A stretch of DNA of 64,000 nucleotides, taken from Ulva prolifera. Lineage: Eukaryota > Chlorophyta > Ulvophyceae > Ulvales > Ulvaceae. The DNA is taken from positions 8,300,807 to 8,364,806 of the forward strand of contig CM041200.1 in NCBI GenBank assembly GCA_023078555.1. Reading direction: 5' to 3'. Position 1 is the first letter of the stretch. Every line of letters begins with the position of its first letter. A program made the translations under genes and the position numbers. The notes below the pieces were generated by a model. That model saw only the letters and a list, made by a program, of their open reading frames with translations. It was not told the origin of the DNA and searched no databases. Below are positions 35,840-47,256 of this stretch, piece after piece.

Positions 35840-38800
35840 CTACAAAGAGCCGCGGGCGTCCCGCTGCTGCCCCTCCGCCTCCTCCTCCTCACCCGCAACC
35901 AGCCGCACCGCCGGCTGCGTCGGCTGCATGTCCCCGGCCGCAGACACGCGGTCCAGCCCGGCCTCCTGCCCCCCGGGGCCGCCTCCCGCCGCCCCCTCCT
36001 CCTCGTCCTCCATATCCTGCGGCCCCTCTGACACCGGCTCGAGGTGCGGCAGCACGCCGTGTGCCGGGGAGGCCTGCGGCGACGTATCGCCGCCGCTGCT
36101 GTTCCGCTGTAGCAGCCCCACAAACGACTCGATGGCGGACGGCGACAACGGATCGCCGCCGGCGGCTCGGTCTGACAGCAGCGCATCGTAGCCGGCGGTC
36201 AGGCTGCTGTTGACGCCGTTGAAGCCGCCATCATGTGACGCACGCCGCGCGGACCCCCAGGGGGCCCCGTTCGATGGGGTTGATGACGCGTGCACGAGCT
36301 CCCGCGGGCCGACAGAAGGCCGTCGCGAAGCCCCGACGGTGCTGCTCCCTGCATGCATGGGGCTCCCGTCGGACGAGCCCGTCAGCAGGGTGGGGGGTTG
36401 GGCTGGGGAGGGCGGATCAGGGGCGGCTGATGGGTAGGGGGGGTCGCGGGAGCGTGTGCGTTGCCGTCGCGGGCTCGGCGGGAGTTCGGCGGACGGTTGG
36501 TACGGGAAAACGTGTGCTGGGGGTTCGCCTGGGGATGGCTGGCCGGGGGACGGGGCAGCAGTCTGGGGCTGAAGAAAGGCAAGTGTAGGGTGCACGGACG
36601 CGATGGCTGCGAACGAGGACGCGAATGACAGCTGAGGGTGTAGGGAGGGGACGGCGGCTGCGCGGTGGGCGGAACTGGGGAGGGTGGCAGCGTGCTGCAG
36701 GCTGGGCATCGGAACCCTAGGGTGGCCGGGGTCTGCATATGGTGTGGTCTGCGTGAGCGGACTCGCGCCACAGCACACAGCATGTGCCCACGAGCCAATA
36801 AAGCCATGAGTTCGTAAGTGTGACAGGCCGGGATGTGTATGTCATGCTCGGGGAAACAGCGGTGTGCGTGTGCGTCATGCATCGAGCACGCCTGAGAGAA
36901 ACATGGTGTGTGTGAGACTACAGCGGAGCGGCAAAAATCAGCATCGATGATCCAATGCCTTGGCGCAGTGAGCTTCAAAGCAGGAGAAGCTGTGCGATGG
37001 AGTAGACGGCGACCCCTAGCCTCCAGGGGATGCAGGGTCAGGCCGAGGTCAGGTTGCAGCTGCCCGTGACAGGGGCCGGTAGCGCTGCCATGAATCTTGA
37101 CATGACGCACCTCGTGACAAGAAAGGAGACAGCATAGGGGAGCTGGCCCGCGCAAGGCCCCTTTGGCCCGCGCCGGCAGGGGACGACATCTGGCGGCTGA
37201 TCCCCATCGATGCCCGGCCGCCGCCGCCGCGGTGCAGCCGCGCCGCGGTGCCGCCGCCGAGACCGCCGGCCGTCGGCGACGTGTCGTCGCCGCCGCCGTG
37301 GTCGCCGCGGTCAATCACCATGCCGGCAACGTTGCGGAAGGCCGCGGAGGGGCGCACGAGGTTGAGGACGGCGCCGGGGGAGGTGTCGTGGGACTGCCGG
37401 AACAGCGTGAGCTTGCGGACGTGGTCCATGTGCCGGGTGACCTCGTGGAGCTTCGACTCGGTCGGGATGGAGAGCACCTGTGCGGCGCGTGCTGTGGTTA
37501 GAGGTGCACAATGGCGGGAGTGCACGCCGGGGCGTCCGGGACACAGCACCGTGAGCAGCCCATGCCAGCACAGGCTCGCAAGCCACCGAAGACAAATAAC
37601 TCTGACGGCTGAGTCCAGGGGCGCCGCCGTCGACCCCGACGGCAGCGATCGAATTAAGAGAAGCAAGCCTCTTGAGATCTCGGTCCACAGGACACCAAAG
37701 ACACTGTAACCTGGTCTTACCGTCTACAACAGTGATGAGGTAGAACCCTATTGAGACTACTTTTCGGACAGCGGGGTAGGGGCGCACCACCGCGTCTTCC
37801 AGCACAGGGTACGACCCAGCCTCCAGCATCGTCGGCGCCGCGACGTGGACATCCCGGCCCCCCCGCACCTCCTGCTGCTCCTCCCCGGCGCCCGCCGGCT
37901 GCGGCGACGTCCGCATGCGCGGCGGGTGCACCGACGCGCGCCGCAGCAGCTGCCGCGTGCTGCCGACCCGGCGCAGATTCGGCAGCACGCGGTCCGGCAC
38001 ATACGCGCTGACGCAGCCGCGCATCAGCAGCGCGGGCTCGTGCAGCGTCAGCGTGGAGCCGGCCTCGTACTCCGGGTACACCTCGGCGGCTTTGAAGGCT
38101 TGCATGAGCTCGGTGTAGTTCATGCCGTGCATGAACGACCACTGCATGTGGATGGACACCGAGGCGCCGGCGATCTGGAGTGACCGCAGCCGGAACTGCA
38201 TGCCAGCGGGCGGCGTCAATGATTGGTGTGGTGGTGCCACAGGCAGCGGCTTACGGAGGTAATGATGCTGTGCCACAAGACCGGACAGCGATGCACTGCA
38301 AAAGTGCGCAATGTGTGCATGCATGTAGCGTGTGCAAACGTTCATGTGCGCATACAAGAGCATGAACAGTGGCCTTGGCGGAGATCTCGCCTTTGTGAGT
38401 TTGGCATCGACGAAACACCCACGGGCAGACTGTTCGCGCGCAATCAGATTTGGAAGCAGCGCGCTGCAGCGCCGTTCCGCATGCAGGGAGCCACTCTTAG
38501 CCACCGCCTAGCGTACACGGCCACCCCCACAGCTGGCGACAGGAACATCAGGTAGGTAGCAGGATACCAGAAGAGGGGGGGTCATGGCTCCACGACGACC
38601 ACCGAGTCGGCAACCCGCGCCGCCGTTGTGTGCTCGCTGAGGCATGCACGATATCGGGAATCAGAGCAGGTGGCAGGGCAGCAGACGAGGTGGGGTGGGG
38701 GGTGCATGCCTCGGGGCTGTTCTCCATGATGGCTTTGAAGACCTTGGTGCCGAGCGTAAAGGCCTCGACGTGTGTGTCCGCGGTGACCGTGCCGAGGCGG

Positions 38801-41800
38801 GGGATGCCGCACAGCGCCTCGCTCAGGCCGACCGCCGCGCCGCTGCCGTTCACATGCACCTGCGAGCCATCCTTCACCTGCACGCACCCGGGCACATTGA
38901 CCGGACTGACATGGTACGGTTCAAGCCTGAGAAAACCGCTGCAGGGGCCAAATCACGTTTGCAATGAGGCCCAGCGAGTTGGGCCACCAACTGAGAATCA
39001 TACATCGAGGTTTCACGTTTCACGTTCATACATGGAGGTTTCACGTTTCACGAAGGCCTGCCTTACGCAGAGGCCCTGGATGCAGTAGGGTTTACATTGT
39101 ATCGTTCCGGCGGCGGCTGGCTGGCTGTAGCGGCTGGCTGTACGCCGCAGGACCGGTCTGCTCCAGAAACAAGGCCGATATCGAGACAAAAGCGCAGGAT
39201 ACAGAGGCCCCACACCATCACCACGCAACGCAAATGCAGCAGAGGCCGGCGTGGCTGCATTGCCGTGCTGTGTGCCATGCTGTGCCCAGCAGCACGGTGC
39301 TCGCACGCGAGGAGAGCACAATGCGAGAGAACGCGGCGCGGCCGAGCCCCGCATGCACCATCGCCAGGTGTTGCACTGTAGCTACGGCTAGAACTAATGG
39401 CTACCGGCGGTACACATGGGGTCGCGAGCAAGGCAAACATAAAGAAGGGGGGCGCACGCGGCGGGTGGCGGTTCCGCGGAGGATGATGAAGACCCGCGAC
39501 GAGGGCTGGCCGTGGCGGAAGAGGTCGGCGTTGGGGTTGAAGTAGACGGCCTCGCCGCTCTCGAGGACGCGGCGCAGGTCCTCCTCCTCGAAGTGCTCAA
39601 ACAGGTAGTGCCCCTTGACCACCTCCCACGTGCTCGGCAGGTCGATGGTCGGGGCGCGGAAGTACAGCGCCTTGAGGCGCTGGTAGCAGAGGTCCTGCAC
39701 GATCTCGGCCTACCGGGACAGCGGGAGGGGGGGGGGGGGGGGGTAATCGTGAATTGTGCAGCGTGGATTGACACGAACCGTGCGTGCGCGGGCGATGTGG
39801 TTACAGGAGATTACTAGGCTTTACAGAGGAGCGCACACTGGAACACCAGATCCCTGGTTGGACCACAAACGCAGTGGCTGAACAAGATGAATGGGGTGGC
39901 CGGCGGACAGCGAACAAGGGATTGTGATTATAGACGCCGTCAGTCTCCACGAATTTCTCGCATGCACAGGAGAATGGACGGGAACACAGGAGGCAGAGGG
40001 GGGGGTGCGCACGAGCATGAGGTTCTTCTCCTTCTCCTCCAGCAGGCCCGCCTTAGACATCGAATTGATGAAGCGCAGCTTGTGCATGAGCACCGTCTGG
40101 GCCGTCTCGCGCGTCTTCACGGCGCGCACGAGGGTCGGGTAGTCGCGCTTGAAGGCCGCAAGGATCGCCGCCGCCCGGTCACGCGACGCGCACCCTTCGT
40201 TGATCACCTGCAGGCAATCAACATCGCCCCATCGAGCCTGAGTCAAAGCTCAAGGTTGACACCCAGCGTAGCCTCGGGCGACAGGGGAGGCGCGGGCTGT
40301 GTAAGAGGCTAGAACGGGATATGAACAAACAAGCGGTGCGAAACACAACATGCGAGATTGTTTGTTTGATTACTATAGCATCGTTGTGCACCTCTTCCAT
40401 GTACGTTCCTGGGTGGTACTTGCAGAGGAAGTGCAGCGCATGACCTCTCCCAAGTTGCAGCAGATCCGCTGTTCCAGGACATGTTGCTGGATCGTGTTGT
40501 GGCCTCCACTTCGTATTGAGATGCCCTCAATCCTTTCATACCAGTGGTGAAAAAGTGGAGGAAAGTCGTGATGCCTGGCACTGTGGTTGGGTGCTCTGCC
40601 ATGTACGGGCATGAGTCCTTGCAACTGGAAGGCAAAGGACATGGACGACACACCCTGCCCCTTCACACACACGTTCACAGACAGATTCACATGTCACTCC
40701 AATACACAGGAATGGGTTTCGGGTACACAGGGCACAGGCAGGGGCAGCGCGCCTGCTGCACGAGGTCCTTCTGCTCCTGGATCTCCTGCTGAACCGCTTC
40801 GTCGTCGGGGGGCGCGCCCTCGTACGCGTCCTCGATGATGGTGATCATCTGCCGCATGCCCTTGATCGCCTCGGTGTGCGCAAACACAAACGCCGCGAGC
40901 GACCCGATGTCTGACTCCATGTTGAGGAACAGCACCTGCATGCATCGTGCCGCCGGCCCCATCAGACACACTTGTGGACACACTAGCCGCTTATCGGGCG
41001 CCTAGAACCAGACCGCGAGAACACGTGTGACGATGCCACGACGCGCTGCTGGGGCGGGAGGCCGCGGGGCTAGCGTGCAGTCGCCACTATGCAGCACCCG
41101 AAGCAGTGTTGAGCACAGGTGCAGCAGACATGCGTGGCGCGCCAAAACCAGCCGGAGGGATGCATCGAGGTATCCCCTGCTGCGGTGAAGCTGCACATCG
41201 TGTGCCACAGGCACGCCGCACGCCTGCCAACTTCTCTGTAAAGACCCCGCAGCTGTCGTCGTGCACAGCATGCGCAGCATGCCCAGCAGGCGCGGCGTTG
41301 TCGCTGATGCGATCGCGACGATCGGCATGTTCTCGTGATCTGGAGCAGTCCGGTGTGTGGTGCTCAACAGCTCGCCGGGTCATCAGGCCCCTTTCCAGCC
41401 GACGACGACGGAACTGTTTTGCAAGCCTCATGCATGGTGAGGCTCCGCTTGGGCAGCTGGCCGGTGGTCACGTGCACACCTTGTCGGCGATGTTCTTGAG
41501 CAGCGGCACGACGTGGCCGAGCGTCGCGAGCGCGCGCACGAGCCAGCGGATGTAGACGGGCGGCCGCGCGAGGCCGTCGAGGTGCCGCGCATCGTTCATC
41601 GGCTGGCTCGTGTCGTCGAGCTCCCGCGCGACCATCGCGTGCAGCGCCGCCTGCTGCTCCCCGCTGAGATACCCCTTCTCAAAGCCCTCCGCAAACACGG
41701 CCGACACGGCGTGGAGGTAGCGCGAGCGCATGTCCTGCAGCACGACGGCGCGCGAGAGCTCCGTCTCGCGGTGCTCCTGCATGCACACATGCATGAGTGC

Positions 41801-44800
41801 CATGCATAACGCCACGAGCGCGTGTGCTGCAGCACGACGGCATGCGTGGTGCGCCAGCATATGCATGAGCATCATGCATGATGGGGCGTGGTTCCGACAC
41901 GCGGTGACCGACACCCCGCCGCACCGGCGCCTCGAGGGCTGTGGCGTGCCGGCGAGGAGGGGAGGGAGGCATGCCTGGTACGCGCGCAGCAGGCGGTCCA
42001 CCGTCTGCACGGCGCGCATCTGCGCCCGCGGCCCTGCGGCCTTGTGCGCCGCGTCCTTCTCCGCCGCGCTCATGCGGTCCGCCATCTGGCGGCCGCCGTC
42101 GCGCATCACATGCCGCGAGGCGGTGCTACCGGGCCCAACGTTGCCGCCGTCGTCCTCGCCGCCGCTAACGTCCGCCTCGGCGTGCAGCCGCTCCTCCTCG
42201 TCGTTCAGCGACCGCGCCTGCACGCGTCGCGCCGCCGTCAGCTCGCACCGCAGAGCCGCCAGTGCACACGAACAAGCCCCGAGCAGAGAACGACCGCGTC
42301 AACACTGTCTGGGAAGGATATGGCTGAGCTACTTTACTGTACTATTCCTCCACCCGCCTTTGACAGGCGAGCCAGCGCCCCACACTCACACGCCACCCAA
42401 AACCCCCGGAATCGCACCCGATTGAGCACGTTGAAGCTGAGCGAATGCCGCATCATCGGCGGTTGCCGGTCACCCTCACCGTGGTCGCCGCCGCCGCCGC
42501 CCGGGCGTGCGTCGGAGCCGGGGCTTCCCGGTGTGCCCCCGCCGCCGTCCTTGCCGCTGACGGCGTACACGCTGCGGCGCCGGCGCAGGCCGCTGCTGGT
42601 GCGCACGTGCTTGTCGACCTCCTCCATCGTCTCCTGCCAGCTGTCCTCGCACTCAGTGACGTCGCAGCCCATGCGTTGGAGAGCCTCTTTGAGCTCCTTC
42701 TTCGTCGGCAGCAGCTGCCCGATGTCGAGCGCGGTGGACGTGATGACCTCGTCCCAGTCCGGGTCCCCGAGGCTGCTGTCCTCCTGCACATTGTTGAGTC
42801 GCCTTGCAGCATTGATAGGGCTGACATCCAGAAATTGGACCTGAATATTCGGAACTGTCCTATGTGATCCGGCCCAACGACCCAACCCTGCTCCTGCACT
42901 CGGACTCCCGGAAAGCTGTTGTACAGACAATGCACTTTCCATCGACACGTTTTCATGTTTTCATGTGTGAGTTGCGCAGCCGCTTTGAATGCGTGATACC
43001 AGAGCAATGTTTGCCAATGTTAGTGCGGCGAGACAGAGACAGGTCGAGACAGGTCCGGGGACGCGCGCCTTGAGGTGAGAGAGATTGCGGTTGGCGTACT
43101 CCTCGACCTCCTTCGCCGCCATCAGCAGGTGCTGCATCTGCACCGGCGTCTTGCGGGTGATGCCAAGGAAGGCCAGCAGCGCCGGCATCGTGCTGCCCTG
43201 GACGAGGATCGTGAAGATCGACATCGTGCCGACGAAGAACACCGTGATCAGCGCAAACCTGCACCCCGGCCACCGCGAGTCGAGGTCTTTTCATGGAGCG
43301 TTTGATGTAGTTGTGCCAGACTCCTTTCCCGGACGATCGGCTGGACTGACGTTTGGAGGAGCCGGTCGTTGCTGTGAGGTTGTTTACCCGCTCTGCCATA
43401 CAACGGCCCGATATGTGTAAATTGACACACTGTGAGTTGAGGCACATGCACTGTCCGCAGGCAGGACCTTGGGAGTTGGCGGAGACGGGCACAGTAGACG
43501 TATACCACTCTGCGCGCGGCCCGCGTTGTAGGCAAAGCGCATGGGGCAGGCGGGGTGGCTACGAGGGCGCAGCGCGCATCGCCACGTACACAGGTGCGCA
43601 CATGCTCCAACGGCTGCAATCCCAGGTTTCCCAGATGCATCCCAGCGGCCACTCTCCGCTGCATGTGACGAGCATGCATGCCGGATGCGCGATGTCCGCG
43701 AATCACCACCGTACAGGGGGCCGCGAATCGTGAGCGCGGGAAACCTGCCTCCAAACTACTCAACCCAGCAAATCTCGGCGGGAACCAGGGTGACCAAGGT
43801 AGGGGGTAGGGGCGCACGAGGGGTCTATATTGGAGGAGCCCGCCCGCTCTGCAAGAAACACGATCAGCGCGAGCGACAGGCCAACAGCGCCCCGCAGGCC
43901 CGCCCACGTCGCCATCACCACATCCTTCCACGAGAACCCGTCGGAGAAGCGGCTCATGATCGGCTTGAGCGACGCGACCGTGGCGAACCGGATCACGTTG
44001 AGCACCACCCAGTTGAGCACCGCCCAGCCCCAGTCGGCGGCCTCCAGAATGGCCCCCTCGCGCCCCTCCGCCGCCGCGGCCTCCGCCTCGGCGTCTGCCT
44101 CCGAGGAGCCGCGGTGGCCCGCCCAGATGCGGTCGGCGATGATGACGCCGAAGTAGAAGAAGACCAGCGTGTTGGCCATGAACTCCGCGACCTCCCAGAA
44201 GATGTGCATCGCATGCTACACATGCATGCGCCGCGTCAGCGCCAGGGTGCGTGCGGTGGGGAGGGCACCGGCGGGTGGTGGAGCTGCGAGCACGCACAGG
44301 GGGCCCCGGGAGAGCGGCACGCTTGGCCGCCATGGTGCACAATTTTCCTTTTCTTTATGCATATGCATTGTGTCGGCCGTGCTGACACCGTGCGAGGCCC
44401 TGACTGGCTCAGTGCATGAGGTGTCCCTCAGAAGTTGAGGTGAGAGTTGGATCGGCGCACTCAAAGACAGGGAGCGTAATCGCGGCTCATCGTCCCCCAC
44501 CTCCTGCCTTTTACATTCACATGTCAATGTCCAATAGGATACGGCTCAGTAAATTCAGATTTACTTTACCATCCTCTGCATGTCATCACATGTGGTCGGC
44601 AGGCGGCAGCAGCAAAGCCGCCCCTGATGCGGGGCCACACAGAACACTGCAGCCTGTGTGTCTCGTTCGAAGTGTGAACTCGTTTAAAAAGAACAACCTC
44701 CCAAATAGGAACTGCAGCGCGAAAAGTGGGGGGGGGGTATGAACGGGGGGCGCACTCCGACGTCGGGGGAGATGGCATACTTGCCGATGGCAGCCATGAA

Positions 44801-47256
44801 GATGGCCAATGTGACCACAGCGAGCACCCCGGACACCCCCGCAATCTCCTCGGCGACCCAGAAGCACAGGAATGTCGACGCAACTGTCGCCGTCACCTCC
44901 ACGACTGTATCTCTGCACACGCGGCAGGTGTGTTGCTTTGTTTGCAGGTGTTTTTATCGGCAGGGGCGCATGGGTGAGTGAAGCATGCAGGCCACGGCCA
45001 GGGAAGACAAGCATGGAAACAGATACATGCAGTATTTTCAGGGCTGCCATCCAGTAGTGAGACGCAACGATTCGGAAACCATTCCACGGGATCAGGTCCA
45101 ACGATCCAGCACTAAAACACATACATAAATTACACATATGTAAATGAACGCATTGCAACGAAATAACGCCAAGCGCAACGCGACTGCTGCACTGGCTCAA
45201 AAGGGAGGATCAAAGGAGGGGGGGGGGGGCGTGCCGGTAGACAAGGATGAGGAACACGGTCGTCACGACGCCAAAGGCGACGCCGATGAGCGCAGCGACA
45301 GCGACGAGCTGCGCAAAGTAGCCGACGGTCGCGCCGCCAGAGCGGCCCTCGCCGATGACCATGTCGAAGAAGATGAGGAAGAAGACGTACGCGCTGCCGT
45401 CGTTGATGAGGGACTCCCCCTCGATGAGGTGGCCGAGGCGCTTCGAGGCGCCGACCTCCTTCATGATCGCCACCTACGCCACACGCGCGGAGACGTGGCA
45501 CAAGCTTGTCGGCTTGGGTGTGTGTGGGGCGCAAGGACGCAGACGATGATGCAGGTAGCGCCGGGAGACCAGCAAGCGGCTCAGGGGTAGGTGTATTGAC
45601 CTGGCATCCAGCGCACCGGAGCCACGTGTGTGTAACTGTGTGTAACTGTGTGTGTGAATGAGGCAGAGTTGTGAGGTCATGCAAAGCAAAGGTGGAACAT
45701 GTGATGACGGTGGGGACAGGAGAGATAGCAGGCGCAGGTCGGCCGGAGGTAGCAGGCGCAGGTCGGCCCATGCATGCTGGGCAATGGTGGGCCGTAGGCT
45801 AGGTGCCTCCAAGCACCGTGATGGAGTAATGCGTTCATGTACACATGCCTGATTTGGTTGATGTTATGGATGGGCGCAGCAAGGCGCCACGTATGCACAT
45901 GAGGACAAGTAACAGTGCATAGATGCCGTTGAACAGTGTAAGGCTGATGCCATGGCAGCTGCACATGTGGCGAACGTTAAAGCACATCAGCAAGTGCATC
46001 TAAGACTGCGACGGGAGATATGGCCACAAGTGGGGGATGGGCGTGCTAGGCGGCTGGCGAGGCACACCACAGCCACAGGATCTGTTGCAGAGATGATGCT
46101 GCCAAAGAGGAAGGCCTCGTTCCAAGTCCAGTTGTATGGAAAGACGTAGCGGTAGACGATGGCGACGAGGCATGTGTGGATGGCGACGCCAGGGAAGGCG
46201 AGGGAGAAGATCTGGGCAGAGTTGCGGAAGAAGGTGTGCCAATCGAGAGACGAGCCCGAGCCATAGAGCAGGATGGGCAGGAAGACGAGCAGGAAGAGGT
46301 TTGGGCTCATGTTCTGCAAGCAGAGCGTGTTGTCAGCTTGATAAGGGGACACACAAGGCTGTGCATGGGTGCATAGGCTGGTGCTCGGGCTGCTTGGGCT
46401 AGGCCGTTGCTGTGTGGCCTGGTAGACAGACACTGCTAAGGCCATGCAGCGTGAGGGCATGCATATGTCGTTGGCATGCTGAGACTGGAGCGCGTTGTTC
46501 TTGACCGTGCGGCAGCAGATGTGGCCGGGTTGGCCTGCAGCAGCACATTGAGATGCACACACCCCACAGCAGCACCGCGGACTCTTGCAGCGGCATAGCT
46601 GATCTCACAGGAACAGCATATACGATGATGCATGTGCAGATGAGCTGAGCGTCTGAAGATGCCAGAGACTCACCAGCCAGATCTCGATGCCTTGGCCCAT
46701 GTGCTCCCATGATGCCTTCTGGTCGATGAGCCCAACAGCAAGGCCAATTATCTGCACAGTAGCCGCGAGTGATGAAGGAATCAGGCAGCATATCTGCCGA
46801 ATGGTCAAGCTGCTTGGCAACGCGTCAGAAAACGCATCAGAGCGCAAAGGAGCACATGGAATAGGGATCAAAGCGCGCAAGGCCAAGCCGTACCAATCGG
46901 CGAGCAATACCAGAATGAGGTGACTTCAAACACAAAATGTTGCATATGATACACTGAGACGTTGGAATTTTGTCGATGGACCGAGAGCACACCACTAGCA
47001 CTCCGGTATACGGGATGATGAATCCCGTTGCAGCTCGCCGAAGGATGATGCCGACCGTCAAGGCAACAAATAGAAACAGAATAGCATTGGCTGCATGTAG
47101 CTCATGAGCTTCCTCCACATGGGCGCCATCTATGTCTGCGATTGACGCTCCGTTCTCTGTGTGGGATGTATCTTCTTGAGGCGGTTCCCCGGCTTCTGCA
47201 GCCATGCCTGGCTGCAGCAACGAAGCTAGTATCGCTCCAGTCAGAGCACACAACAT
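35840..47256 (-). CDS. SOS1: SOS1-like Na+/H+ antiporter with cyclic-nucleotide-binding domain, about 17 exons
   Basis: About 1,670 residues. Exons (5' to 3'): 46993-47256, 46674-46751, 46068-46313, 45235-45473, 44756-44912, 43818-44215, 43063-43258, 42418-42783, 41975-42217, 41480-41776, 40762-40935, 40013-40207, 39458-39709, 38710-38877, 37721-38195, 37111-37491, 35840-36732. SOS1-type CPA1 antiporters export Na+ at the plasma membrane in exchange for H+. Seen: signal-like N-terminus; membrane core with NLFLLVFLPILLYGS, SATDPVAV (about 190), EGESLINDGSA with the Asn-Asp pair of electroneutral exchangers (about 215), and WAGLRGAVGLSLAL (about 435). Next come a helical cytosolic region with KAGLLEEKEKNLML, a cNMP-binding fold (GHYLFEHFEEEDL ... 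VFIILRG ... GLSEALCG, about 975-1090), and a long Ser/Pro-rich tail probably under phosphorylation control. It is about 500 residues longer than plant SOS1, mostly in linkers and tail. Introns after exons 4, 9 and 14 appear to use GC donors; exons 7 and 11 have alternative ends a few codons away. One MITE copied the acceptor of exon 8. Confidence 0.93.
42789..42890 (+). mobile_element. hAT-like MITE, copy 5, inserted at the acceptor of antiporter exon 8
   Basis: 102 bp from CATTGTTGAGTCG to GACCCAACCCTG, flanked by perfect octamers CTCCTGCA at 42781-42788 and 42891-42898. On the gene strand the octamer is TGCAGGAG, which is the intron/exon border TGCAG|GAG itself, so the insertion left two copies of the splice acceptor 110 bp apart. 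Only the exon-side copy keeps the downstream frame. Confidence 0.85.
44526..44569 (+). repeat. 3' end of the tRNA-related SINE, in an antiporter intron
   Basis: TGTCCAATAGGATACGGCTC followed by AGTAAATTCAGATTTACTTT is the 3' end of the SINE family, here on the plus strand and 5'-truncated. It lies in intron 5, antisense to the host gene. Confidence 0.7.
45027..45118 (+). repeat. Decayed MITE remnant, copy 6, in an antiporter intron
   Basis: Similarity to the CAGTGTTGGGTC family is patchy: TGCAGTATTTTCAGGGCTGC, ATTCGGAA, then GGATCAGGTCCAACGATCCA. The left terminus is missing. It lies in intron 4, between exons at 45235-45473 and 44756-44912. Confidence 0.5.

Noticed and set aside
42789-43062. 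A full introner, i.e. an intron created wholly by the MITE
   Set aside because: The element covers only 102 bp of a roughly 280-bp intron, and other copies lie inside longer introns or intergenic DNA, so it modified an intron rather than creating it.
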